A program made the translations under genes and the position numbers. A stretch of 64,000 nt of DNA from Bacillus sp. DNRA2 (GTDB taxonomy: Bacteria; Bacillota; Bacilli; Bacillales; Cytobacillaceae): NCBI RefSeq assembly GCF_012843265.1, contig NZ_JABAIT010000008.1:62001-126000 (forward strand), in the 5' to 3' direction. Shown piece after piece: positions 26,242 to 35,298 of the stretch (position 1 is its first letter; every line of letters begins with the position of its first letter). The notes beneath the pieces were generated by a model. The model saw only the letters and a list, made by a program, of their open reading frames with translations. It searched no databases and was not told where the DNA came from.

Positions 26242-26682
26242 TTACTTATTTTCTACTGGAGTAGAAGTGCGAACTGGCTCATCAGTTACTTGAATAGCCT
26301 TTAATAACGTGTCAATCTTCTTATCAAGCTTAGCAATGCTAGACTTAAGCTTATTAATCTCAGAAGCGGCACTGTTTGTTAACAATTCCTCTTCAATTTT
26401 TTGGTCAAGGTCTTCAACCTTTTCTTCTAAATTAATAATAAGAGAAGCAATGCTGGAAATTTCTTCACGAGTTGGTACATTAACTTGCTTTAAATAGCCT
26501 TCAGTCGAATTTTGAACGAATTGTTGGTATTGTAAATATCCATTTTGAACTTGACCCATCCATTCAGAAAATGCTTCTTTTTGCATTGTTTCATGTAGAA
26601 CTTCGTTTACTTTGGACTCAGTTTGATCATATAAGCCTTTCCAAATGGCGAATGGATCCAAAAACTTATTTTGTGTCACCAA
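26242..26682 (-). CDS. phaR: PHA synthase subunit PhaR (class IV)
   Basis: The 146-residue protein begins with the PhaR signature DPFAIWKGLYDQTESKVNEV. It continues with a long coiled coil (about 75-125) of IINLEEKVEDLDQKIEEEL type. It partners PhaC to form active synthase. The start is TTG 26682 (AAGGGG seven bases upstream) or the adjoining GTG. It is the first gene of phaRBC, divergent from phaP, with a 331-base intergenic region. Confidence 0.92.
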   Translation of the reverse strand: MVTQNKFLDPFAIWKGLYDQTESKVNEVLHETMQKEAFSEWMGQVQNGYLQYQQFVQNSTEGYLKQVNVPTREEISSIASLIINLEEKVEDLDQKIEEELLTNSAASEINKLKSSIAKLDKKIDTLLKAIQVTDEPVRTSTPVENK

Positions 26683-27013
26683 TTTTCAACCCCTTTTGAT
26701 TTTTCAAGCTTTTTGGAAAATTTAAAAAACTATATCTATTACAATAAACTATTTTGTTAATATATGGTCGGAAAAAAAACCGTTAAATTACGCTGAAAAA
26801 GGCTAAAATCCGACAAAATCTGGTAAACTCTAGCCAATTTAAGTGAAATTTTGTCTGATTATGCATAATAAGTAACCGTTGACAGTAAAAACAAATAGGT
26901 GTAAATTACACATATGGGTAGCAAAAAACTTGAACTATTTTTTTCAAATGATGAATAGGAATAAAATAGGGCAAGTTTACTTTATCAGGTGACGAATAAG
27001 GGGAGGTATTTTT
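26683..27013. other. phaR-phaP divergent intergenic region
   Basis: The 331 bases are AT-rich and hold the phaP promoter (26879-26907). No good consensus promoter was seen for phaR. GTCGG (26768) and CCGAC (26810) flank an A-rich stretch but do not form a convincing operator. No gene was found in the region; in particular there is no phaQ, which other Bacillus species carry between phaP and phaR. Confidence 0.6.
26879..26907 (+). promoter_or_regulatory. Sigma-A promoter of phaP
   Basis: TTGACA (26879-26884), 17 bases, then TAAATT (26902-26907), about 105 bases before the phaP ATG. Confidence 0.75.
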
Positions 27014-27544
27014 ATGGCAGCAAAAAAAGAAGAAAATAAGTTAATTAATGTAATGGATGTATTTTGGGATGGCTGGTTTAACAGCTACCGAACATTCCAT
27101 ACGATTCAAAATGAAGTGGAAGAAAAATCGATTCAGGCTTTCGAAAGCCAAAAAGAATGGATTCGTTCAACTGGAGATCAATTAACAAAGATGGAAGAAG
27201 ATTCAAAACGCTTAACTACTGAGTGGATTACTAACCTTCAAGATGTTTTAAGCAAAGCACAGCTTGATTTCGGCTTCCAAAATACGCTTGATTGGACAGA
27301 TCGCGTCGAAGAACTTGGACATAAAGCGCAAACATTAGCGTTCACTCCTGGTAAAAACTCTTTAGAAGTTGCTGAAAGAACGCTTTCGCAATTAGAAGAA
27401 ACTTTCAAAAATGTTATTGACCAACAACAAAAAAATCGCGAAGAAGTATTAAAAGCGGTTGAAGGATTCCTTGATCAATTAAAGCAATCTCAAGCAACAG
27501 CAACAAAGCAATTAGAGCTTTACAACCCATTAGTTGCGAAGTAA
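27014..27544 (+). CDS. phaP: Phasin PhaP (PHA granule-associated protein)
   Basis: The 176-residue, all-helical, Gln/Glu/Lys-rich protein has a short hydrophobic patch near residues 14-25 (MDVFWDGWFNSYRTF) and long amphipathic helices. This matches Bacillus phasins. It would coat PHA granules and control their number and size. GGGGAGG precedes the ATG. It is divergent from phaRBC, as in B. megaterium. Its terminator has been split by an insertion sequence. Confidence 0.88.
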   Translation: MAAKKEENKLINVMDVFWDGWFNSYRTFHTIQNEVEEKSIQAFESQKEWIRSTGDQLTKMEEDSKRLTTEWITNLQDVLSKAQLDFGFQNTLDWTDRVEELGHKAQTLAFTPGKNSLEVAERTLSQLEETFKNVIDQQQKNREEVLKAVEGFLDQLKQSQATATKQLELYNPLVAK

Positions 27545-27580
27545 TCAATATGAAAAAAGCGGCATACAAGAAATAAAATG

Positions 27581-27631
27581 TACCCTATAGAGTAGACACG
27601 TAAAAAAAGTCTACCTATAGGGTATTTTTTT
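27581..27631 (+). terminator. Hairpin terminator just inside the left IS end
   Basis: TACCCTATAG-A-GTAGAC pairs with GTCTAC-CTATAGGGTA: a 16-bp stem with one bulged A and an 11-base loop, followed by seven T. IS elements often carry such hairpins, which stop transcription entering from outside. Here it would also stop phaP transcripts. Confidence 0.8.
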
Positions 27632-27680
27632 GTATAATTTAGAAATACAACTAGAGAATCAACACGGAGACGGGGAAATT

Positions 27681-28094
27681 ATGAGTAAAAAGATATTCAC
27701 AGACAAAGAGATCAAGCAGCTATCAATTAATCCTTACGTTAAATCAGTAAGTAAAAAAGGAGTTACTTATACTGATGAATTTAAACATATTTTTATTGCA
27801 GAAAAAGAGAAAGGCAAGTTTGCCAGAGGCATATTTGAAGAACATGGTTTTGATGTAGATATTCTGGGGAAACAGCGGATTCAATCAGCGAGTAGAAGAT
27901 GGAATGATACTTACAAAGAGAGAGGAATCAACGGTTTACGTGACACGAGATCTGATAATTCCGGTCGCCCAGTGGAAAGAGAGCTTTCTCTAGAGGAGAA
28001 AAATGCTCGCTTAGAAGCACAAATTAACCTGCTAAAGGCGTAAAATGAACTCTTAAAAAAGATTCGTTTTGCAGAAAGGGGGATGAGGAAATAA
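27681..28094 (+). pseudogene. IS3-family OrfA, interrupted by a nonsense codon
   Basis: The ATG at 27681 follows GACGGGG. The first 120 codons encode a helix-turn-helix protein (KQRIQSASRRWNDTYKERG, then RPVERELSLEEKNARLEAQI). TAA at 28041-28043 breaks the leucine zipper. Reading on in the same frame gives NELLKKIRFAERGMRK and a stop at 28094, so GAA to TAA is the likely mutation. The slippery heptamer A-AAA-AAG (28055-28061), where ribosomes normally shift -1 to make OrfAB, lies beyond the nonsense codon. Confidence 0.85.
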
Positions 28095-29012
28095 TACTTC
28101 CCCCAAGTCAGAAATTTATCCTTATTCACTCAGTTATAGAGAAATATCAATTAGAAAATATGGTGAGCTATCTTTGCGAAGTTGCCGGTGTTTCAAGGAG
28201 TGGTTATTACAATTACTTTTCAGAGAAGTCCCAAAAACAAAGAGAGCTTAAAGATGAAAAGGATGAAGTAGTAAAGGAGATTATCTTAAAGGCATTCAAT
28301 TTCAAACGACGGAAAAAAGGGGCACGTCAAATCAAAAATGACTTTGGCGGGTCAATTTGGTGTTGTCTATAATTTGAAGCGTATAGGACGAATCATGAAG
28401 AAGTATGGAATCAAATGCCCAATCAGAGAGGCAAATCCATATAGACGAATGATGAAAGCCACTCAAGAACACCGGGTTGTACCAAACCTATTGAACCGAC
28501 AATTTAAGCAAGGAATCCCTGGAAAGGTTCTCCTAACCGATATTACATATTTATTTTATGGAAAGGGTCAGAAAGCCTATTTGTCGACAATTAAAGATGC
28601 TTCAACCAATGAAATCTTGGCCTATCAAGTGTCAGAACGTATTACTATGGATTTAGCCACAGATACCCTCCTAAAGCTAAAGAAAAATCGGAACTTTAGA
28701 AAGGTAGAAGACACTTTAATACACTCTGATCAAGGTACCCACTATACACACCCTGACTTTCAGAAATTAGTAAAGAAACTTGGATTACATCAATCCATGT
28801 CCAGACGAGGAAACTGTTGGGATAATGCTCCTCAAGAATCTTTCTTTGGGCATTTTAAGGACGAAGCCTGTATTAAACCATGTACAACACTAGAGGAACT
28901 AAAACATGAAATTAAGCAATATATGATTTATTACAATAACTACAGGTATCAATGGAATTTAAAAAAGATGACCCCTGTTCAATACAGAGATCATCTTCTA
29001 AAAGCAGCCTAG
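28061..29012 (+). pseudogene. IS3-family OrfB transposase, frameshifted
   Basis: In the -1 frame relative to orfA the sequence is open from the slippery site through LPPSQKFILIHSVIEKYQL to GARQIKNDF at about 28350. It then shifts +1 and continues as MTLAGQFGVVYNLKRIGRIM to the stop at 29012. One extra A in the run 28334-28338 explains the break. The DDE residues are still present: Asp in LLTDITYL, Asp in IHSDQGTHY and Glu in QESFFGHFKDE. Without the frameshift and the orfA nonsense codon it would be a normal rve-domain integrase. Confidence 0.88.
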
Positions 29013-29092
29013 GCTTTTTTAAATTGTCCTTTACAAAGGGTACATTTTAAAACTTGTATGCCGCTTTTTATTACTGACTATCTGACTAACTA

Positions 29093-30208
29093 TTAAGTAT
29101 TTTCAAGTACTTCAAAGATGGCGCTTGTTAAACTTTGTGAGCCTTTTGCATCTAAACCAACCTCCCAAAGCATCATGCCCCCGAATCCGCTTGATAGTGC
29201 TAGGCTGGTTTTTCTTTGAATCGTCGCATCACTATTATAATGATAGGTTGTCCCGTTTATGAATGTTGAATCTCGATTGGCATTAGCCGGATCATATTCT
29301 AGCAGTGTTTGATAAGATAGTTGTTTCGTAGCTGGATCCTCAGGTTGTGCATAGGATGGAACACCAAGAATTAGTCTTTCAGTTGGAAGCTTGAGCGACT
29401 GAAATAGATTGGACCAATAACTTACAATTTTTTCAGTAAACGGCAGCGGTGATAAATTTGCTGCATTATAGCCGCCATCCCATTGACCATCATATGCCAT
29501 GATATTGACATAATCTACATATTTGAACATCTCAGGTGCGTATTTTACAAAATGTGCTTCAGTAAGTGTACCTGCATGAATTTTCGCATGAACAGCAACC
29601 GTCACCTGCTTGTTTAATGGATGAAGTTGATCGCTTAATTGTTTGATAAACTGTTCAAGATTTTCCGCATCTTGAACAGTTCGGGGATGTTCAAAATCAA
29701 CATCGATCCCATCGAGCTGTTCTGCTTCCACAATTTTTATTAATTCTTCAACCAATCTTGACCGAGTAGAATCATTACTAATCGCGCTTTGAAAATATGG
29801 GTAAGCTTCACCACCTTGAAGATGAAACCAACCTCCGACAGCTAGCAGTACTTTTGTATGGGAGGATTTGGCTTTACTGACCACTGAGCGCAAATTGGTA
29901 AGGGCTTGGTCGCCATTTAAGATGAAGCTACCATCCTTAGTCGGATGCGCAAATGAAAAAATAAGATGGCTAAAAGCTTGGTAATCAATAGAATCCGGGC
30001 TTCGAAAATCTTGAACATAACCAATCAACACCTTTTGTTGTTCAGGTTTCCAGCTTAACGCCTCTTTGTGCTGCAGTTTTTTTTGAGAAAGAGGATTATT
30101 GCTAACATTTAATACTTTATGTTTTTCTATTTTAGTTTCAAAAAAACCTCTAGCAAAAAAAACTCCAATAAAGGTGAGAATAATGAGTAGGAGTATTCGA
30201 CGTTTCAT
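29093..30208 (-). CDS. GH18 family glycoside hydrolase, membrane-anchored or secreted
   Basis: The protein has 371 residues. ATG 30208 is the start, with AAGGAGG ten bases upstream; an earlier TTG lies too close to that site. Residues 1-20 are a basic, hydrophobic signal or anchor (RRILLLIILTFIGVFFARGFF). The rest is a GH18 barrel with LLAVGGW and the catalytic DGIDVDFE at about 170, all acidic residues intact, plus YVNIMAYD and GGMMLWEVGLD. It probably acts as a chitinase or N-acetylglucosaminidase on the cell surface. It is one of three GH18 proteins in the window. Confidence 0.88.
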   Translation of the reverse strand: MKRRILLLIILTFIGVFFARGFFETKIEKHKVLNVSNNPLSQKKLQHKEALSWKPEQQKVLIGYVQDFRSPDSIDYQAFSHLIFSFAHPTKDGSFILNGDQALTNLRSVVSKAKSSHTKVLLAVGGWFHLQGGEAYPYFQSAISNDSTRSRLVEELIKIVEAEQLDGIDVDFEHPRTVQDAENLEQFIKQLSDQLHPLNKQVTVAVHAKIHAGTLTEAHFVKYAPEMFKYVDYVNIMAYDGQWDGGYNAANLSPLPFTEKIVSYWSNLFQSLKLPTERLILGVPSYAQPEDPATKQLSYQTLLEYDPANANRDSTFINGTTYHYNSDATIQRKTSLALSSGFGGMMLWEVGLDAKGSQSLTSAIFEVLENT

Positions 30209-30336
30209 ATCATTCAATCCTCCTTAGTCTGTCTCCATTTTAAAAGTGTAACAGATTATCGAGGGAGGAAAGGTTGGTAAATATAACTAGTTTGACATAT
30301 TAGGAGAGGGAAAATGAGGAGTATCCTATGAAACAA

Positions 30337-31014
30337 TTAATAGAACAGTTTACTATTGAGAGCTTTGGTTAATTGTTCTGAGGTAAGGTCGGGCATATTA
30401 GGCAGCTTTGGCCAAAACATGCCGGTTGGATACATTAAATTCGCTTGATGTGAATTATGTGCTGGGTCGCTTCTGATTGGCTCGGGATCATTCGTTTCTC
30501 CAAAGCGATTGGTATTAAATAGGAAATGTCCCATTTCATGTGCGAGGATAAAATCACTTGATTGTGCACCATTTGACATGATGATAATCGGATAATCGAT
30601 GTAGGTTATCGCCAGAATTCTAGACCCTCCTTGCTGAACAGCTCCAACTCGATCACCATCCATATAAAAAACATACAAATCACATGAAGGACCATATTTT
30701 TCAGCCAGCCCCAATAACAGCTTTGCGTTTTTTGAAAGTTTTCGGGCATTCATGCTGATATCTTCCGCACTCACTGCAAAACCTTTAACAACATTCGGAA
30801 AAATGATGGTTTTCTTTAATTTAAAATGAACTGCTTTTTTTGTTTCATTACCTGATTGTTGTTTCCAAACAGCATTGGCACAGGCAATTTCTCGCTTTAT
30901 TCGTGCTGGTGCAGATTGTTTTGTAGATGAAAACGTGCCAATATCTGCGCCAGGAAACACAAATGCACATACATTAATGGTACCAAAAGACACGGTGTCC
31001 TTACGCTTTTTCAT
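30337..31014 (-). CDS. Putative zinc metalloprotease (HExxH)
   Basis: The protein has about 225 residues. HEMGHFLF supplies two zinc ligands and the catalytic Glu. A downstream NLMYPTG looks like a Met-turn of metzincin type, with several histidines between (DPAHNSHQ). There is no evident signal peptide, although a weakly hydrophobic stretch (NVCAFVFPGADIG) lies near the N-terminus. Neither candidate ATG (31032 or 31014) has a strong ribosome site; 31014 has GAGTGG six bases upstream. It stands alone between the GH18 gene and cysK. Target unknown. Confidence 0.65.
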   Translation of the reverse strand: MKKRKDTVSFGTINVCAFVFPGADIGTFSSTKQSAPARIKREIACANAVWKQQSGNETKKAVHFKLKKTIIFPNVVKGFAVSAEDISMNARKLSKNAKLLLGLAEKYGPSCDLYVFYMDGDRVGAVQQGGSRILAITYIDYPIIIMSNGAQSSDFILAHEMGHFLFNTNRFGETNDPEPIRSDPAHNSHQANLMYPTGMFWPKLPNMPDLTSEQLTKALNSKLFY

Positions 31015-31267
31015 GTATGACCACTCTTTCATTCGTTTATATCTTTATATGAAAAACGAGCAGAATGGCTTGGACAAACATACTGAGTTCAAAAGTATTT
31101 TCATACAAAATACAGCAGCGCCTGGCATTTCCTCGGCGTTTTTTTGATTCTTGTGATACACTTATTTGAGTAAAATATTGTAGGACATCGTTAAAAGAGG
31201 TTCTTCGCAAAAGAATTGTCTTCAAAGACACGCCTCAACACAAATTCGAAGGAAAGGTTGATTACGA

Positions 31268-32191
31268 ATGAGACTTTATGAGTCAGTATTAGATTTAATC
31301 GGCAATACGCCCATTGTTAAAATCAATAAACTTGCTAATCCAAATGGAGCACAAGTATACATAAAACTGGAATCGTTTAATCCCGGTGGTAGTGTGAAGG
31401 ATCGAGCTTCAATTAATATGATTGAACAGGCCGAGCGTGAAGGAAAATTGATTCCCGGGACAAGCACTATTATCGAACCAACATCTGGAAATACAGGAAT
31501 AGGAATTGCGATGGTTAGTGCGATCAAGGGGTACCCTTGCATCATTACGATGCCAGATAACGCAACAGAAGAAAGGGTTAAAATATTGAAAGCATATGGT
31601 GCAAAAGTGGTGCTGACTCCAGCAAAAGACCGTATGCAAGGTGCAATTGATGAGGCTAATAACATAGCTGAAACCATTCCAAATTACTTTATTCCGATGC
31701 AATTCGAAAACCCTGCAAATTCAGATGCTCATCGTACTACAACAGCTGTTGAGATCATTGAAGCCTTTGATGGTAAGCTCGATGCCCTAGTACTTACTGC
31801 CGGAACAGGGGGGACTGTTACTGGGGTCGGAGAGGAATTAAAGAAAGTGATGCCCAATATCAAAATATATGTGGTCGAGCCATATGGCTCACCAGTATTA
31901 TCTGGTGGACAACCTGGCCCGCACAAAATTCCAGGTACTGGCCCAGGTTTTATTCCGAAGATATTAAACCAAACGATTTATGATGAAATTCTTCATATCA
32001 AAGATGAGGACGCACAAATGATGGCGCGTCAGTTAGCTGCGAAAGAAGGGATATTTATCGGTGCAAGTGGGGCATCGAGTGCATATTTTGCTCTTGAAGT
32101 AGCGAAAAAGCTTCCAAAAGAAGCGCGAGTTCTATGCCTTGCTCCAGATACAGGAGAACGGTACTTATCATCTGATTTATTTCCAAGTTAA
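31268..32191 (+). CDS. cysK: Cysteine synthase (O-acetylserine sulfhydrylase)
   Basis: The 307-residue PLP enzyme makes cysteine from O-acetylserine and sulfide. The PLP lysine is in GGSVKDRAS near residue 43. PTSGNTGIGIA is the substrate loop, and GTGGTVTGVG binds the phosphate. GAAGGAAAGG lies about nine bases before the ATG. It is a single gene with its own terminator. The family also contains cystathionine beta-synthase-like and OAS-homocysteine members; length and motifs favour CysK. Confidence 0.93.
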   Translation: MRLYESVLDLIGNTPIVKINKLANPNGAQVYIKLESFNPGGSVKDRASINMIEQAEREGKLIPGTSTIIEPTSGNTGIGIAMVSAIKGYPCIITMPDNATEERVKILKAYGAKVVLTPAKDRMQGAIDEANNIAETIPNYFIPMQFENPANSDAHRTTTAVEIIEAFDGKLDALVLTAGTGGTVTGVGEELKKVMPNIKIYVVEPYGSPVLSGGQPGPHKIPGTGPGFIPKILNQTIYDEILHIKDEDAQMMARQLAAKEGIFIGASGASSAYFALEVAKKLPKEARVLCLAPDTGERYLSSDLFPS

Positions 32192-32220
32192 GATCGTTCC
32201 ATTTAAAACATGAATATTAA

Positions 32221-32258
32221 AAAAAACAGTCAGCAACAGTTGTTGTTGGCTGTTTTTT
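32221..32258 (+). terminator. Terminator of cysK
   Basis: AAAAAACAG...CAGCAACA pairs with TGTTGTTG...CTGTTTTTT with one internal mismatch. It begins 30 bases after the cysK stop. Confidence 0.85.
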
Positions 32259-32307
32259 ATGAAACAATTAAGTAAATATAGAGAATAATCCGAATGGAGA
32301 GATATCT

Positions 32308-34731
32308 ATGAATATGGAAGAATATAAAAATATTACATCAATCCTCCGCGTTCCAATCGGAAGCTTACGTAGAGAATTTGATTCAAGCAATTTTCCGTTT
32401 GAAACGACGGCAGACCTCGATAAAATGGCTAAAGAAATGATCGGACAACAGCGTGCAGAACGGGCGATGGAATTTGGTTTATCTGTTGAGCAACTCGATT
32501 ATAATTTATTTGTCGTTGGGCCAAGCGGAACGGGACGAAAAACCTATACGCTTGATAGTGTTGACAAAATCGCAAAAACACGGGAAGTACCTAACGATTG
32601 GTGCTATGTATTTAATTTTGATAATCCTGATCATCCGCTAGTGATTTCTTTGCCTGCTGGGGAAGGACAAGTATTTCAGCGAAAAATTGAAACATTATTA
32701 ATAGATATAGAACGTGAATTCCGTTCGACTTTTTCTAGTGAAGAGTATGAAAAAAAGAAACAAGTCATTATTGATCAATTCCGTGATGAAACGGAGGATT
32801 TGTGGGATTTAGCCGAAGATTTTGCTAATGAACAGCAATACAATTTGGAGCGAACTCCTACAGGGATTAATTCTTATCCGCTTTATAATGGCAAGCCATT
32901 AGAACGAAAAAAGTACGAACAGCTTTCCGTTGAAGCCCAGGAGCAAATCGCAGCTTGTGAAAAGCTTGTCGATGGAAAGATTCGCGAAACACTCCATCAA
33001 ATTAGAAAATTAGAGGAGCAATTACAAAAAAATCTTGAGCAGTTTATGAGAGAATCAGCTGCGAACTCGATTGAAGCATTATTTCAACCGCTTCGAGAAG
33101 CTTATCAAGATTATCCTAACATCCTTACCTATTTAGAAGCGTATTTCCATGATGTTGTTGTTAGTTTTTCGTTCTTTTTGGCATCAGAGGAAGATGAACA
33201 GAACAACATCATGAATGCACTCATCGGTTCGAAGGAACAGCATTTTCATCGCTATACTGTTAACCTTTTGGTGAATAACAAGCATCAAAAAGGGGCACCC
33301 GTGATTTATGAAACGAATCCGACTTTTTACAATTTATTTGGAAAAATTGAATATCGAGGTTCATTAGGTAGCTGGGTCACTGACTTTTCATATATCAAAC
33401 CAGGTGCGCTCCAGTTAGCTAATGGTGGATACTTAATCCTTCAGGCGACGGAATTGCTACAGCAGCCATATGTTTGGAGTCTATTAAAACGTTCACTGCA
33501 AACTGGCTATGTGCAAATCGAAAATTCACTTGAAGATCGTGGTATGGTGCCAACAAGTGGGATAAAGCCAGAGCCGATTCCATTAAATATAAAGGTGATT
33601 ATAATCGGTTCTTATTATTTATATGACCTTCTTTCAGCTGTTGATGACGATTTCCATAAACTGTTTAAAGTGAAGGTTGAGTTCGATACAGTCATGGACC
33701 GAAATAGTGAAAACTGTTACAAAATGGCCATGTTTGTGAAAAATTATGCTGAACAAGAGGGGCTCCTTCCGTTTCACCGCCAAGCAGTAGCTAAAATTGT
33801 TGATTACAGCTCCCGTTTAGTCGAAGAGCAATCTAAACTGTCAACACGGTTTCAGGATATTACGAAATTATTAGTTGAAGCGAGCTACTGGGCGAAAAAA
33901 AGCGAGGCTGAAAGCGTCGATGGTCGCCATATAGAGCAGGCGATAGCTGAACAAATCCAGCGCACAAATCATGCATCCGAGCAAATTCGCGAAATGATCC
34001 AAAAGGGTACGATTATGGTTGATACGGAGGGGTTCCGTACTGGTCAAATTAATGGTCTGGCCGTATTAGGTACTCGAGATTCTGTGTTTGGTATTCCAAC
34101 CAAGATTACAGCACAAACGTTTGTTGGGAAAAGTGGAATTATGAACATCGATCGTGAAGCGTCATTAAGCGGCCAAATTCATAATAAAGGCTTAATGATT
34201 TTAACGGGATTTTTATCCGGAGAATTTGCAAAGAATCGGCCGATTCCATTATCAGCAAGTATTACTTTTGAGCAAACTTATTCTGCAATAGATGGTGACA
34301 GCGCATCAAGTACGGAATTGTATGTTCTCTTATCTTCACTGGCAGAAGTTCCAATTAACCAGGGGATAGCTGTAACAGGATCTGTAAATCAATGGGGTGA
34401 AATTCAGCCAATTGGTGGTGTGAATGAAAAAATCGAAGGATTTTTCCATATTTGCAAAGAACGAGGTTTAACAGGTGAACAAGGTGTCATGATTCCGAAG
34501 CAAAACGTAGCCAATTTGATGCTTGATCATGAAGTGGTTGAAGCGGTCAATCAAGGAAAATTCCACATTTGGGCGATTGGTCATATTGCTGAAGGAATTG
34601 AGTTGTTAACCGGAGTAGTGGCTGGAAATATTCGTGATGAATTCGGTCAATACCCAGCCGGATCCATCTTCGCTAAAGTAGAGGACCGCTTCAATACAAT
34701 GTATGAAGCAGCCAAAATAGAAAAGCAATGA
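32308..34731 (+). CDS. Lon-family ATP-dependent protease, AAA_32/YcbZ-like
   Basis: The protein has 807 residues. The N-terminal ATPase region has a P-loop GPSGTGRKT near residue 71, where Arg replaces the usual invariant Lys unless the next Lys substitutes. A long helical insert runs from about 130 to 280, and LQLANGGYLILQATELL with a sensor/arginine region lies at about 370-540. The C-terminal 200 residues are a Lon protease domain with the catalytic Ser in DGDSASSTEL and Lys in NEKIEGF. GGAGAG precedes the ATG. This clade is distinct from LonA/LonB and its substrates are not known. Confidence 0.85.
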   Translation: MNMEEYKNITSILRVPIGSLRREFDSSNFPFETTADLDKMAKEMIGQQRAERAMEFGLSVEQLDYNLFVVGPSGTGRKTYTLDSVDKIAKTREVPNDWCYVFNFDNPDHPLVISLPAGEGQVFQRKIETLLIDIEREFRSTFSSEEYEKKKQVIIDQFRDETEDLWDLAEDFANEQQYNLERTPTGINSYPLYNGKPLERKKYEQLSVEAQEQIAACEKLVDGKIRETLHQIRKLEEQLQKNLEQFMRESAANSIEALFQPLREAYQDYPNILTYLEAYFHDVVVSFSFFLASEEDEQNNIMNALIGSKEQHFHRYTVNLLVNNKHQKGAPVIYETNPTFYNLFGKIEYRGSLGSWVTDFSYIKPGALQLANGGYLILQATELLQQPYVWSLLKRSLQTGYVQIENSLEDRGMVPTSGIKPEPIPLNIKVIIIGSYYLYDLLSAVDDDFHKLFKVKVEFDTVMDRNSENCYKMAMFVKNYAEQEGLLPFHRQAVAKIVDYSSRLVEEQSKLSTRFQDITKLLVEASYWAKKSEAESVDGRHIEQAIAEQIQRTNHASEQIREMIQKGTIMVDTEGFRTGQINGLAVLGTRDSVFGIPTKITAQTFVGKSGIMNIDREASLSGQIHNKGLMILTGFLSGEFAKNRPIPLSASITFEQTYSAIDGDSASSTELYVLLSSLAEVPINQGIAVTGSVNQWGEIQPIGGVNEKIEGFFHICKERGLTGEQGVMIPKQNVANLMLDHEVVEAVNQGKFHIWAIGHIAEGIELLTGVVAGNIRDEFGQYPAGSIFAKVEDRFNTMYEAAKIEKQ

Positions 34732-34758
34732 GAGAATTCGTTTTAAACAAATCGTCGA

Positions 34759-35106
34759 TTAATATCTAGTTTTAATGTTTATTTTAGGCGATTTGTTATG
34801 TTCTTCTTTGCGAGGGTGTGGATGTTGAATGTGTTGCAATAGTGGTGTAGGTATTTCAGAAGATATGACTTGAATATTTTCTATCGTAATATGATCAATT
34901 GTGATGCTTGGTAATTCTTTTTGCTGTACGTCTGACTTTAGTGTTTGGATTTCCTTATTTTGCTTTAGGTCAAACAATTCATTTTCCAGAAGAGCTAGTT
35001 TCTCGTTCAGGCGAGCGTGGTGTTCATCTGTTCTTTCAAGGACATGGGAAAGAATTCTGCTCACCAGTTTGTTTAAAAGAAATGCAGGAATCATGTTATC
35101 ACACAC
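34759..35106 (-). CDS. Hypothetical coiled-coil protein
   Basis: A 115-residue frame from GTG 35106 (or ATG 35094) has hydrophobic heptads at about 15-60 (VLERTDEHHARLNEKLALLE), then a short beta-like TIDHITIENIQVIS and a His/Lys-rich tail. The TI.HITIENI stretch recalls GerPC-type spore germination proteins, but the match is too short to assign. No good ribosome site precedes either start, so the start is uncertain. A 9-base inverted repeat (AACAAATCG/CGATTTGTT) surrounds its 3' end. Confidence 0.45.
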   Translation of the reverse strand: MCDNMIPAFLLNKLVSRILSHVLERTDEHHARLNEKLALLENELFDLKQNKEIQTLKSDVQQKELPSITIDHITIENIQVISSEIPTPLLQHIQHPHPRKEEHNKSPKINIKTRY

Positions 35107-35298
35107 TTACGTTATAGGTTTATGAGCCATTATCGACAGTTTGGTCTTTTATACATTATGCATAACAAACAAAATATGTTAGCATCCTAAATAATATGCT
35201 AAAATATTAAGAAATTTCACTATATAGGATACCTTTAACGATGATTAATGGTAAACTATGAATATTCATATTTCTAATAAAGAGAGGCATATTTGAGC

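Larger units (their letters stand above)
27579..29044 (+). mobile_element. IS3-family insertion sequence, decayed
   Basis: The ends are TGTACCCT (27579-27586) and AGGGTACA (29037-29044), with further similarity inward (about 14 of 20 bases), giving a 1466-bp element. TG...CA ends, an orfA/orfB pair in -1 frame relation and a DDE orfB place it in the IS3 family, probably the IS150 group. A target duplication is hard to define because both flanks are A/T runs; AAAA beside each end is possible. It carries two disabling mutations (see the two open frames). Confidence 0.88.
27559..29069. terminator. phaP terminator split by an insertion sequence
   Basis: GCGGCATACAAG (27559-27570) and CTTGTATGCCGC (29053-29064) are perfectly complementary 12-base arms, flanked by AAAAA before and TTTTT after. 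Without the intervening 1.5 kb they would form a normal bidirectional Rho-independent terminator between phaP and the convergent GH18 gene. The IS3-family element lies in what was the loop. Confidence 0.85.

Noticed and set aside
31110-31146. Terminator-like GC-rich hairpin upstream of cysK
   Set aside because: The stem (CGCC...GGCG) is imperfect and no plus-strand gene ends before it; too weak to list.
31147-31267. T-box or S-box riboswitch before cysK
   Set aside because: The leader is too short and lacks the conserved T-box or S-box core.
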